DNA of 64,000 bases from Garcia nutans (GCA_947685225.1 CANTUV010000032.1:28031501-28095500), one strand, 5' to 3'; positions 28,701 through 40,350 are shown, counted from the first letter of the stretch. Numbers and translations are program-made. Notes: generated by a model not told the origin, from the letters alone.

Positions 28701-29225
28701 AGAACTTAGCTCGGGTCCAGAACCAAAATTTTTCTTAGGTCCAGAATCTAGAATCTCTTCTAAGCCCAGTAATTTGCTCGAGTCCAGAACCTAAATTTTC
28801 CTTAGGTCCAGAACCTAGAATCTCTTTTAAGTCAAAAACATAGCTCTGGTCCATAACCCAAATTAACCTTATGTCCAGAACCTAGAATCTCTTTTAAGAC
28901 AAGAACTTAGCTCGGGTCTAGAACCCAAATTGTGATTAGGTCTAGTACCTAGAATCTCTTCTAAGTCCAGAACTCAGCTCGGGTCCAGAACCCAAATTTT
29001 CCTTAGGTCCAGAACCAAGAATCTCTTTTAAGTCCAGAACTTAGCTCGGGTCCAGAACCCAAACATAGAATCTTTTCTCAGTCAAAACTTAGCTCGGGTT
29101 CTAGAATGCAAATTATCCTTTGGTCCAGATCTTAGAATCTCTTTTAAGTACAGAACTTAGCTTGGGTCCAGAACCCAAATTTTGATTAGGTCCAGAACCT
29201 ATAATCTCTTCTAAGTCCAGAACTC
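25800..29225 (+). repeat. Third, more diverged copy of the 3.48-kb satellite block
   Basis: The order of private variants seen in 14112-21084 recurs here: GTCCAGAACATAGAATCTC units near 26050, 27010, 27610 and 28600; AATTTTAATTAGG; TTTGGATTAGGTC; CAGTAATTTGCTCGAG; GTTCTAGAATGCAAATTATC. It has small insertions and deletions and more base changes than the first two copies. The offset from copy 2 is about 8.14-8.16 kb. Confidence 0.7.
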
Positions 29226-30905
29226 AGCTCGGGTCTAGAACCCAAATTTTCCTTAGGTCCAGAACCTAGAATCTCTTTTAAGTGCAGAAGTTAGCTCGGG
29301 TCCAGAACCCAAACCTAGAATCTTTTCTAAGTCCAGAACATAGCTCGGGTTCTAGAACCCAAATTTTCCTTTGGTCCAAAACCTAGAATCTCTTCTAATT
29401 ACAGAAGTCAGCTCGGGTCTAGAACCCAAATTTTGATTAGGTCCAGAACCTAGAATCTCTTCTAAGTCCAGAACTCAGCTCGGGTCCAGAACCCAAATTT
29501 TCCTTAGGTCGAGAACCTAGAATCTCTTTTATGTCTAGAACTTAGCTTGGGTCCAGAACCCAAACATAGAATCTTTTCTCAATCCAGAACTTAGCTCCGG
29601 TTCTAGAACCCAAATTGTCCTTTGGTCCATAACCTAGAATCTCTTCTAAGTACAGAACATAGCTCGAGTCTAGAACCCAAATTTTGAATAGGTCCAGAAC
29701 CTAGAATCTCTTCTAAGTCTAAAACTCAGCTCGGGTCCAGAACCCAAATTTTCCTCAGGTCCTGAACCTAGAATCTCTTTTAAGTCCAGAACTTAGCTCT
29801 GGTCCTGAACCCAAACCTAGAATATCTTTTAAGTCTAGAACGTAGCTCGGGTTCTAGAACCCAAATCTTTTTTAGGTCCAGAAACTAGAATCTCTTCTAA
29901 GCCCAGAACTTAGCTCAGGTCCAGAACTTAACTCGGGTTCTAGAACTTAGCTCCGGTCCAAAACCCAAACCTAGAATTTTTTCTCTGTCCAGAACGTAGC
30001 TCGGGTTCTAGAACACAAATTTTCCTTAGGTCTAGAACATAGAATCTCTTCTAAGTACAGAACTTAGCTCGGGTCTAGAACCCAAATTTTCCTTAGGTCC
30101 AGAACCTAGAATCTCTTTTAAGTGCAGAAGTTAGCTCGGGTCCAGAACCCAAACCTAGAATCTTTTCTAAGTCCAGAACATAGCTCGGGTTCTAGAACCC
30201 AAATTTTCCTTTGGTCCAGAACCTAGAATCTCTTCTAATTACAGAAGTCAGCTCGGGTCTAGAACCCAAATTTTGATTAGGTCCAGAACCTAGAATCTCT
30301 TCTAAGTCCAGAACTCAGCTCGGGTCCAGAACCCAAATTTTCCTTAGGTCGAGAACCTAGAATCTCTTTTATGTCTAGAACTTAGCTTGGGTCCAGAACC
30401 CAAACATAGAATCTTTTCTCAATCCAGAACTTAGCTCCGGTTCTAGAACCCAAATTGTCCTTTGGTCCATAACCTAGAATCTCTTCTAAGTACAGAACAT
30501 AGCTCGAGTCTAGAACCCAAATTTTGAATAGGTCCAGAACCTAGAATCTCTTCTAAGTCTAAAACTCAGCTCGGGTCCAGAACCCAAATTTTCCTCAGGT
30601 CCTGAACCTAGAATCTCTTTTAAGTCCAGAACTTAGCTCTGGTCCTGAACCCAAACCTAGAATCTCTTTTAAGTCTAGAACGTAGCTCGGGTTCTAGAAC
30701 CCAAATTTTTTTTAGTTCCAGAAACTAGAATCTCTTCTAAGCCCAGAACTTAGCTCAGGTCCAGAACTTAACTCGGGTTCTAGAACTTAGCTCCGGTCCA
30801 AAACCCAAACCTAGAATTTTTTCTCTGTTCAGAACGTAGCTCGGGTTCTAGAACACAAATTTTCCTTAGGTCTAGAACATAGAATCTCTTCTAAGTACAG
30901 AACTT
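29226..30905 (+). repeat. Tandem duplication of an 840-bp satellite block
   Basis: 29226-30065 and 30066-30905 are colinear at an offset of exactly 840 bp with about five differences by eye; similarity runs on to about 30938. The same block exists once, less a single unit, at about 21066-21835. That single copy shows the local ancestral state. Confidence 0.85.
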
Positions 30906-31560
30906 AGCTCGGGTCTAGAACCCAAATTTTCCTTAGGTTCAGAACCTAGAATCTCTTCTAAGTACAGAACTTAGCTCGGGTCCAGAACTAAAATTTTCCT
31001 TAGATCCAGAACATAGAATCTCTTTCAAGTCTAGAACTTAGCTCGGGTCCAGAACCCAAATTTTCCTTTGGTCCAGAACCTAGAATCTCTTTTAAGACCA
31101 GAACTTAGCTTGGGTCCAGAACCCAATTTATCCTTTTGTCCAGAACCTAGAATCTCTTTTAAGTCCTGAACTTAGCTCGGGTCCAGAACCCAAACCTAGA
31201 ATCTTTTCTAAGTCCAGAACGTAGCTCGGGTTGTAGAACCCAAATTTTCCTTTTGCCCAGAACCTAGAATCTCTTCTAAGTACATATCTCAGCTCGGGTC
31301 CAGAACCCAAATTTTGATTAGGTCCAGAACCTAGAATCTCTTCTAAGCCCAGAACTCAGCTCGGGTCCAAAACCCAAATTTTCCTTAGGTCCAGATCCTA
31401 GAATCTCTTTTAAGTCCAGAACTTAGGTCGGGTCCAAAACCCTAACATAGAATCTTTTCTCAGTCCAGAACTTAGCTCGGGTTCTAGAACCCAAATTGTC
31501 CTTTGGTCTAGATCCTAGAATATCTTCTAAGTACAGATCTCAGCTCGGGTCCAGAACCCA

Positions 31561-34500
31561 AATTTTGATTAGGTCCTGCACCTAGAATCTCTTCTAAGTC
31601 CAGAACTTAGCTCGGGTCCAGAACCAAAACCTAGAATATTTTCTATGTCCAGAACGTAGCTCGGGTTCTAGAACCTTAATTTTCCTTGGGTCCAAAATCT
31701 AGAATCTCTTCTAGGTACAGAACTTAGCTCGGGTCCAGAACCCAAATTTTGATTAGTTCCAGAACCTAGAATCTCTTCTAAGTCTAGAACTTAGCTCAGG
31801 TCCAGAACTTAGCTTGGGTTCTAGAACTTAGCTCGGGTCCAAAACCCAAACCTAGAATCTTTTCTCTGTCCAGAACTTACCTCGGGTTCTAGAACCCAAA
31901 TTTTCCTTAGGTCCAGAACATAGAATCTCTTATAAGTACAGAACTTAGCTCGGGTCCAGAACCCAAATTTTCCTTAGGTTCAGAACCTAGAATCTCTTCT
32001 AAGTACAGAACTTAGCTCGGGTCCAGAACCAAAATTTTTCTTAGGTCCAGAACCTAGAATCTCTTCTAAGTCCAGTAATTTCCTCGAGTCCAGAACATAA
32101 ATTTTCCTTAGGTCCAGAACCGAGAATCTCTTTTAAGTCAAAAACTTAGCTCTGGTCCATAACCCAAATTATCCTTATGTCCAGAACCTAGAATCTCTTT
32201 TAAGACCAGAACTTAGCTCGGGTCTAGAACCCAAATTTTGATTAGGTCTAGAAACTAGAATCTCTTCTAAGTCCAGAACTCAGCTCGGGTCCAGAACCCA
32301 AATTTTCCTTAGGTCCAGAATCAAGAATCTCTTTTAAGTCCAGAACTTAGCTCGGGTCCAAACCCAAACATAGAATCTTTTCTCAGTGAAAAACTTAGCT
32401 CGGGTTCTAGAATGTAAATTATCCTTTGGTCCAGATCTTAGAATCTCTTCTAAGTACAGAACTTAGCTTGGGTCCAGAACCCAAATTTTGATTAGGTCCA
32501 GAACCTAGAATCTCTTTTAAGTCCATAACTCAGCTCTGGTCCAGAACCCAAATTTTCCTTAGGTCCAGAACCAAGAATCTCTTTTAAGTCCAGAAGTTAG
32601 CTCGGGTCCAGAACCCAAACCTAGAATCTTTTCTAAGTCCAGAACGTAGCTCGGGTTCTAGAAGCCAAATTTTCCTTTGGTCCAGAACCTAGAATCTCTT
32701 CTAAGTACAGAAGTCAACTCGGGTCCAGAACCCAAATTTTGATTAGGTCCAGAACCTAGAATCTCTTCTAAGTCCAGAACTCAGCTCGGGTCCAGAACCC
32801 AAATTTTCCTAAGGTCCAGAATCTAGAATCTCTTTAATGTCTAGAACTTAGCTTGGGTCCAGAACCCAAACATAGAATCTTTTCTCAATCAAGAACTTTG
32901 CTCGGGTTCTAGAACCCAAATTGTCCTTTAGTCCAGAACCTAGAATCTCTTCTAAGTACAAAACTTAGCTCGAGTCCAGAACCCAAATTTTGAATAGGTC
33001 CAGAACCTAGAATCTCTTCTAACTCTAGAACTCTGCTCGGGTCCAGAACCCAAAATTTTCCTCAGGTCCTGAACCTATAATCTCTTTTAAGTCCAGAACT
33101 TAGCTCTGGTCTAGAACCCAAACCTAGAATCTCTTTTAAGTCCAGAACATAGCTCGGGTTCTAGAACCCAAATTTTCCTATGGTCCACAACCTAGAATCT
33201 ATTCTAAGTACAGAACTTAGCTCGGGTCCAGAACTCAAATTTTGGTTAGGTCCAGAACCTAGAATCTCTTCTAAGCCCAGAACTTACCTCAGGTCCAGAA
33301 CTTAACTCGGGTTCTCGAACTTAGCTCGGGTCCGAAACCCAAACCTAGAATCTTTTCTCTGTCCTGAAGATAGCTCGGGTTCTAGAACACAAATTTTCCT
33401 TAGGTCCAGAACATAGAATCTCTTCTAAGTACAGAACTTAGCTCGGGTCCAGAACCCATATTTTCCTTAGGTTCATAACCTAGAATCTCTTCTAAGTACA
33501 GAACTTAGCTCGGGTCTAGAACTAAAATTTTCCTTAGGTCCAGAACCTAGAATCTCTTTCAAGTCTAGAACTTAGCTAGGGTCCAGAACCTAGAATCTCT
33601 TTCAAGTCTAGAACTTAGCTCGGGTCCAGAACCCAAATTTTCCTTAGGTCCAGAACCTAGAATCTCTTTTAAGACCAGAACTTAGCTTGGGTCCAGAACC
33701 CAATTTATCCTTTGGTCCAGAACCTAGAATCTCTTTTCAGTCCAGAACTTAACTCGGGTCCAGAACCCAAACCTAGAATCTTTTCTAAGTCCAGAATGTA
33801 GCTCGGGTTCTAGAACCCAAATTTTCCTTTTGTCCAGAACCTAGAATCTCTTCTAAGTACCGATCTCAGCTCGGGTCTAGAACCCAAATTTTGATTAGGT
33901 CCAGATCCTAGAATCTCTTCTAAGTTCAGAACTCAGCTCGGGTCCAAAACCCAAATTTTCCTTAGGTCCAGATCCTAGAATCTCTTTTAAGTCCAGAACT
34001 TAGGTCGGGTCCAAAACCCAAACATAGAATCTTTTCTCAGTTTAGAACTTAGCTCAGGTTCTAGAACCCAAATTGTCCTTTGGTCCAGATCCTAGAATAT
34101 CTTCTAAGTACAGAACCCAAACCTAGAATCTTTTCTTAGTCCATAAGTTAGCTCGGGTTCTAGAACCCAAATTTTCCTTAGGTTCAGAACTTAGAATCTC
34201 TTCTAAGTAAGAACTTAGCTCGGTTCCAGATCCCAAATTTTGATTAGGTCCTGAACCTAGAATCTCTTCTAAGTCCAGAACTCAGCTCGGGTCCAGAACC
34301 CAAATTTTCCTTAGGTCCAGAACCAAGAATCTCTTTTAGGTCCAGAACTTAGCTCGGGTCCAGAACCCAAACATAGAATCTTTTCTCAGTCAAAAACTTA
34401 GCTCGGGTTCTAGAATGTAAATTATCCTTTGGTCCAGATCTTAGAATCTCTTCTAAGTACAGAACTTAGCTTGGGTCCAGAACCCAAATTTTGATTAGGT

Positions 34501-35500
34501 CCAGAACCTAGAATCTCTTCTAAGTCCATAACTCAGCTTGGGTCCAGAACCCAAATTTTCCTTAGGTCCAGAACCTAGAATCTCTTTTAAGTCCAGAAGT
34601 TAGCTCGGGTCCAGAACCCAAACCTAGAATCTTTTCTAAGTCCAGAACGTAGCTCGGATTCTAGAACCCAAATTTTCCTTTGGTCTAGAACCTAGAATCT
34701 CTTCTAAGTACAGAAGTCAGCTCGTTCCAGAATCCAAATTTTGATTAGGTGCAGAACCTAGAATCTCTTCTAAGTCCATAACTCAGCTCAGGTCCATAAC
34801 CCAAATTTTCCTTAGGTCCAGAACCTAGAATCTCTTTTAAGTCCAGAAGTTAGCTCGGGTCCAGAACCCAAACCTAGAATCTTTTCTAAGTCCAGAACGT
34901 AGCTCGGGTTCTAGAACCCAAATTTTCCTTAGGTCCGAAACATAGAATCTCTTCTAAGTACAGAACTTAGCTTGGGTCCAGAACCCAAATTTTGATTAGG
35001 TCAAGAACCTAGAATTTCTTCTAAGTCCAGAACTCAGCTCGGATCCAAAACCCAAATTTTCCTTAGGTCCAGAGCTTAGAATCTCTTTTAAGTCTAGAAC
35101 TTAGCTCGGGTCCAGAACCCAAACCTACAATATTTTCTAAGTCCAGAACATAGCTCGGGCTCTAGAACCCAAATTTTCCTTTGGTCCAGAACCTAGAATC
35201 TCTTCTAAGTACAGAACTTAGCTCGGGTCCAGAACCCAAATTTTGATTAGGTCCAGAACCTAGAATCTCTTCTAAGTCTAGAACTTAGCTCAGGTCCAGA
35301 ACTTAGCTCGGGTTCTAGAACTTAGCTCGGGTCCAAAACCAAAACCTAGAATCTTTTCTCTGTCTAGAACTTATCTCGGGTTCTAGAACCCAAATTTTCC
35401 TTATGTCCAGAACATAGAATCTCTTATAAGTACAGAACTTAGCTCGGGTCCAGAACCCAAATTTTCCTTAGGCTCAAAACCTAGAATCTCTTCTAAGTAC
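31561..35500 (+). repeat. Second copy of the 23.05-26.1 kb satellite segment
   Basis: Private variants of 23050-26100 recur here in the same order, such as GGTCCTGCACCTAGAATC, GAACCTTAATTTTCCTTGGG, GTCCTGAAGATAGC, GTTTAGAACTTAGCTCAGG and CTCGTTCCAGAATCC. The offset is about 8.51 kb at the left. It becomes about 9.28-9.35 kb after an extra stretch near 31740-32640 and an extra unit near 33370-33440. Together with 25800-31560 this makes a segmental duplication of roughly 9 kb within the array. Confidence 0.7.
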
Positions 35501-37578
35501 ATAACTTAGCTCGGGTCCAGAACCAAAATTTTCCTTAGGTCTAGAACCTGGAATCTCTTCTAAGTCAAGTAATTTGCTCGAGTCCAGAACCTAAATTTTC
35601 CTTAGGTCCAGAACCTAGAATCTCTTCTAAGTCCAGAACATAGCTTGGGTCCAAAACCCAAATTATCCTTATGTCCAGAACCTAGAATCTCTTTTAAGAC
35701 CAGAACTTAGCTCGGGTCTAGAACCCAAATTTTAATTAGGTCTAGAACCTAGAATTTCTTCTAAGTCCAGAACTCAGCTCAGGTCCAGAACCCAAATTTT
35801 CCTTAGGTCCAGAACCAAGAATCTCTTTTAAGTCCAGAACTTAGCTCGGGTCCAGAACCCAAACATAGAATCTTTTCTCACTCAAAAACTTAGCTCGGGT
35901 TCTAGAATGCAAATTATCCTTTGGTCCATATCCTAGAATCTCTTCTAAGTACAGAACTTAGCTTGGGTCCAGAACCCAAATTTTGATTAGGTCCAGAACC
36001 TAGAATCTCTTCTAAGTCCAGAACTCAGCTCGGGTCCAGAACCCAAATTTTCCTTAGGTCCAAAACCTAGAATCTCCTTTAGGTCCAGAACTTAGCTCAG
36101 GTCTAGAACCCAAACATAGAATCTTTTCTCAGTCAAAAACTTAGCTCGGGTTCTAGAATGCAAATTGTCCTTTGGTCCAGATCCTATAATCTCTTCTAAG
36201 TACAGAACTTAGCTTGGGTCCAGAACCCAAATTTTGATTAGGTCCAGAACCTAGAATCTCTTCTAAGTCCAGAACTCAGCTCGGGTCCAGAACCCAAATT
36301 TTCCTTAGGTCCAGAACCTCAAATCTCTTTTAAGTCCATAACTTAGCTCGGGTCCAAAACCCAAACCTAAAACCTTTTCTAAGTCCAGAATGTAGCTCGG
36401 GTTCTAGAACCCAAATTTTCCTTTCGTCCAGAACCTAGAATCTCTTCTAAGTACAGAACTCAGCTCGGGTCCAAAACCCAAATTTTGATTAGTTCCAGAA
36501 CCTAGAATCTCTTCTAAGTCCAGAACTCAGCTCGGGTTCAGAACCCAAATTTTTCTTAGGTCCAGAACCTAGAATCTCTTTTAAGTCTAGAACTTAGCTT
36601 GAGTCCAGAACCCAAACATAGAATCTTTTCTCAATCTAGAACTTAGCTCGGGTTCTAGAACCCAAATTGTCCTTTGGTCCAGAACCTAGAATTTCTTCTA
36701 AGTACAGAACTTAGTTCGAGTCCAGAACCCAAATTTTGAATAGGTCAGAACCTAGAATCTCTTCTAAGTCTTGAACTCAGCTCGGGTCCAGAACCCAAAT
36801 TTTCCTCAAGTCCAGAACCTAGAATCTCTTTTAAGTCCAGAACTTAGCTCTGGTCAAGAACCCAAACCTAGAATATTTTCTAAGTCCAGAACGTAGCTCG
36901 GGTTCTAGAACCCAAATTTTCATATGGTCCAGAACCTAGAATCTCTTCTAAGTACAGAACTTAGCTCGGGTCCAGAACCCAAATTTTGATTAGGTCCAAA
37001 ACCTAGAATCTCTTCTAAGCCCAGAACTTAGCTCAGGTCCAGAACTTAGCTCGGGTTATAGAACTTAGCTCGGGTCCAAAACCCAAACCTAGAATCTTTT
37101 CTCTGTCCAAAACTTAGCTCGGGTTCTAGAACACAAATTTTCCTTATGTCCAGAACATAGAATCTCTTCTAAGTACAGAACTTAGCTCGGGTCCAGAACC
37201 CAAATTTTCCTTAGGTTCAGAACCTAGAATCTCTTCTAAGTACAGAACTTAGCTCGGGTCCAGAATTGAAATTTTCCTTAGGTCCAGAACCTAGAGACTC
37301 TTTCAAGTCTAGAACTTAGCTCGGGTCCAGAACCTAGAATCTCTTTCAAGTCTAGAACTTAGCTCAGGTCCAGAACCCAAATTTTCCTTAGGTCCAGAAC
37401 CTAGAATCTCTTTTAAGACCAAAACTTAGCTTGGGTCCAGAACCCAATTTATCCTTTGGTCCAGAACCTAGAATCTCTTTTAAGTCCAGAACTTAGCTCG
37501 GGTCCAGAACCCAAACCTAGAATCTTTTCAAAGTCCCGAATGTAGCTCCGGTTCTAGAACCCAAATTTTCCTTTTGTC

Positions 37579-38438
37579 TGATCGAGATCCCCGGTTTACT
37601 TTAAGGTTTTGGAAGAGTTTACATGGTGCTTTGGGTTCTCGACTGTACTTCAGCACTGCTTTTCATCCGCAGACAGATGGGCAGTCAGAGAGAGTGATAC
37701 AGATTATCAAGGACATGTTGAGAAGCTGTGTCATTGATTTCTCTGGAGGTTGGGATAGATTCTTTCCACTTATGGAATTTGCTTACAATAACAGTCATCA
37801 ATCCAGCATTGATATGGCACCATTCGAAGCATTGTATGGTAGACGATGTAGGACACCTCTATGTTGGAATGAACTTGGAGAAGGTAAGTTAATTGGTCCT
37901 TATTTGGTTAAAGAAATGGAAGAGAAAGTGAAAAAGATTAGAGATAGGTTGAAAGCAGCTTCAGACCGACAGAAGTCTTATTCAGATTTGAAGAGGAGAG
38001 ACATAGAATTTGATGTTGGAGATAAAGTATTTTTTGAAAGTGTCTCCTTGGAAAAAGATTTTGAGATTTGGTCGAAGAGGGAAGCTGAGTCCTCGTTTTA
38101 TTGGACCATATGAAGTTTTGGAGAGAATTGGACCAGTTGCTTATCAACTTGCTTTGCCACCTGAGTTGGATAGGATCCATAATGTATTCCATGTTTCTAT
38201 GTTGAGGAGGTACAGGTCGGATCCATCTCATATTTTGCCAATTGAATTTATCGAAGTGAGTCCAGATTTGACATTTGAAGAAGAACCAATTGCTGTTTTG
38301 GCACGTGAAGTGAAAGAATTGAGAAATAAGAAAGTGCCACTTGTGAAAATTTTGTGGAAGAATCATGCAAAGGAAGAGGCAACTTAGGAAAGTGAACAAA
38401 CAATGCGAGATCAGTATCCTCAGTTGTTTCAGACTTGA
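37579..38438 (+). pseudogene. Truncated pol fragment A: integrase core end, GPY/F module and chromodomain
   Basis: The fragment starts abruptly after satellite, in the integrase catalytic core at SDRDPRFT (second catalytic Asp). It continues through FHPQTDGQSERV with the catalytic Glu, then the GPY/F module (GPYEVLERIGPVAY) and a Tekay-type chromodomain ending about 38435. Everything upstream of the core (Gag, protease, RT, RNase H, zinc-binding integrase N-terminus) is missing. A one-base insertion in a T run near 38029 shifts the frame after DKVF. A Trp codon in the chromodomain is a TAG stop at 38385-38387. The normal stop is TGA 38436-38438. It closely matches the 3' end of element B (57284-57930), which suggests a common source. 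It cannot make an active protein. Confidence 0.9.
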
Positions 38439-38471
38439 TGACAGGTAATTTCGAGGACAAAATTTCTTTTT

Positions 38472-38484
38472 AGAGGGGGAGAAT
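38472..38484 (+). promoter_or_regulatory. Polypurine tract of fragment A
   Basis: AGAGGGGGAGAAT lies directly before the TGTAAT start of LTR A. In LTR elements this purine run primes plus-strand DNA synthesis. The same string precedes the LTRs at 54862 and 57977. Confidence 0.85.
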
Positions 38485-38770
38485 TGTAATATCCCAAAGT
38501 GTGCCGTAGAAGTTTTGATATAATTGTTGTTTGATTTGAATCAAATGTATATGTGTTATTGGAAAGGAAAAGATTGTTTAGAGGGAATGTATATGTTGTA
38601 TATATGGCAATATATATAACATATATGCAAGTCAAATGGGTGGTCAAGGGATGAAGATATTTTAATTTGTGATTTGTGAAATTACTAAAAAGGGCAAGTG
38701 TTTTAAAGGAAGTTAAAACAAATTGTAAGAGGGTGTTTAGGTAATTGCTTAAATTGAAATACTAGGTGGA

Positions 38771-38955
38771 GATTTAAAGAGGAAAAAAAGTTTGACTTTG
38801 ATTCATTTTTCTTCTTTTCCATGGTGTTGGCCGGCTCATCCAAAGACAAGAGAAAGCAAGAGAGCAAGAGAGGATTTTAATGTTCTAAGCTCAAATTGAA
38901 GGAAGATCTAAGTGATCAAGTTGGTGATTCAAGAAGTTTCATGACTTTGGTAAGT
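38771..38955 (+). promoter_or_regulatory. LTR A candidate core promoter, leader exon and splice donor
   Basis: GATTTAAAGA (38771-38780) is a TATA-like box about 290 bp into the LTR. It is followed by a pyrimidine-rich stretch, GGCCGGC and a purine-rich leader, and then by GGTAAGT with GT at 38950-38951. A second donor-like GAGGTAAGTA lies at 39761-39770. The layout recurs in all five complete LTRs. Function is inferred. Confidence 0.5.
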
Positions 38956-40121
38956 CCTCTTTTGATTTCTTTACTTATTTGAAGTTGTGTTTGAGTTTGA
39001 TAGCTTATTTAAGGGTGTGTTGTTTGATTGTGATATGTTTAAGAGTGTTTGATTATATTGATTATGAATTTTAGGGATGGATTGAAGAAAAGAGTAAGTT
39101 GGTTGGAAGAGATGGTGTTATATTTGTGTTTAGGGTTTGTGATGATATTTGTGATTTGTGTTTGATGTAGGTGTGGAGTTGTTTTGGTGTTTTTGTAAGT
39201 TTAAGATGGTTTTTGTGTATGTTTTGTTAAGTTTGTTTGAAGTGGATGTTGGTGAAAAGAAGTGTTTTGTTGGTTTGGCCGGAATCTAGGTTTTTGGCCT
39301 GACACGCCCATGAGCACGTCCAGATTCTTAGGCGTGTCAAATGTGTTGGTGGCAGTAGGATTGACATGACCAGTAACACGCCCGTGTTATTGAGCATGTC
39401 ATAGCTATTGTGAGAGTGGAGAATTGACACGGCCATGAGCACACTCACGTTGTTGGACGTGTCGTTATTTCTGAGAGGCAGAATGTATTACACGCCCAGT
39501 GACACGCCCGTGGTTCTGAGCATGTAAAAGCTTCTGTGTTGTGGAGTTAGGGCACGGTTAGAGACACGCCCGTGTGGTTGAGCGTGTCATATTTAGGGTT
39601 TGCCCTAGTTAACTCTTAACTTGATTATCTCATGTGTATCCCTAAGCAAGTGTATGTTATTATTTTTGGATTAGGTCTTGAAGAAAGAGATTTGTCATTG
39701 ATCTAAGAAGTAAAAGAATCTTGGAAAAAGGAAGTGTTTAGAGTTGTGTGAATTGTTATTGAGGTAAGTACAAACCCTAATCCACATTATTGCATATCAA
39801 AAATATTATGATTGGCATAACATGAGCTTTATGAAATGTGAATTGAGACAATTGAAGCATATTTGCTTGGGTGATAATGTTCAATGTAATTGATTATGTA
39901 TACTTGAATAATGAAGTATTATAATGTGAATTGATTCAAATGAAATGTGAAGCCATTGTGATTGGCTATGATGATTCAATTGAGATAAGTGGGGCATGTT
40001 TGCCTAAATGATGATGAGAATTGAGAATGAAACTGATAATGAAATACTAAATAAATTGTGTGTCTAATATGTTATTCAGTTTCAGAGTTTTGTTGATTGG
40101 TGGCATGCCTAATAGTAACAA

Positions 40122-40350
40122 TCTCTTGAAGTTAGGTTGGGCTTGATCCTTGAAGCCAAGTTGGGTTGAAGTTTAACATGTTTTACTCCCCTTGAAGCTT
40201 GGTTGGGTCTAGTCCTTGAAGCCTAATTGAGATGTTACAACCCTTGAAGCTAGGTTTGGTTTGGTTCTTGAAGCCAAGTTGGGTTGATACTTAGCATGTT
40301 TTGTTCCCCTTGAAGCTTGGTTGAACCTAATCCTTGAAGCCTAGTTGGGA
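40122..40350 (+). repeat. CTTGAAGC repeat cluster in LTR A
   Basis: There are eight imperfect copies of a roughly 20-bp motif, CTTGAAGCnnGGTTGGG, in direct orientation at irregular spacing. Equivalent clusters exist in LTRs C (shorter by about 75 bp), D and E but not F. Confidence 0.7.

Larger units (their letters stand above)
1320..37578 (+). repeat. 36-kb tandem satellite array, 67-bp basic unit
   Basis: The array is uninterrupted head-to-tail repetition, all in one orientation. The basic unit is about 67 bp and itself consists of three related pieces, each starting with GTCCAGAAC: a piece ending CTAGAATCTCTTCTAA (about 26 bp), a piece ending TTAGCTCGG (about 18 bp) and a piece ending CCAAATTTTCCTTAG (about 23 bp). 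A shorter unit of about 50 bp, in which CCCAAACCTAGAATC skips one piece, is interspersed and usually carries the palindrome GGGTTCTAGAACCC. Units commonly differ from each other at several positions, yet multi-unit blocks recur with far higher identity, so the array has a higher-order structure. At about 67 bp per unit the array holds on the order of 500 units. No unit encodes a plausible protein. The family is not one I can name. Confidence 0.95.

Noticed and set aside
22059..31310. Two identical 60-codon minus-strand reading frames at 22059-22241 and 31128-31310 that look like a duplicated small gene
   Set aside because: Both lie wholly inside the satellite and are identical because the array segment is duplicated. 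The 67-bp period is not a multiple of three and neighbouring units are closed in this frame.
1320..37578. CRISPR-like array
   Set aside because: There are no unique spacers between constant repeats. The whole unit repeats with gradual variation, and the context is a plant genome.
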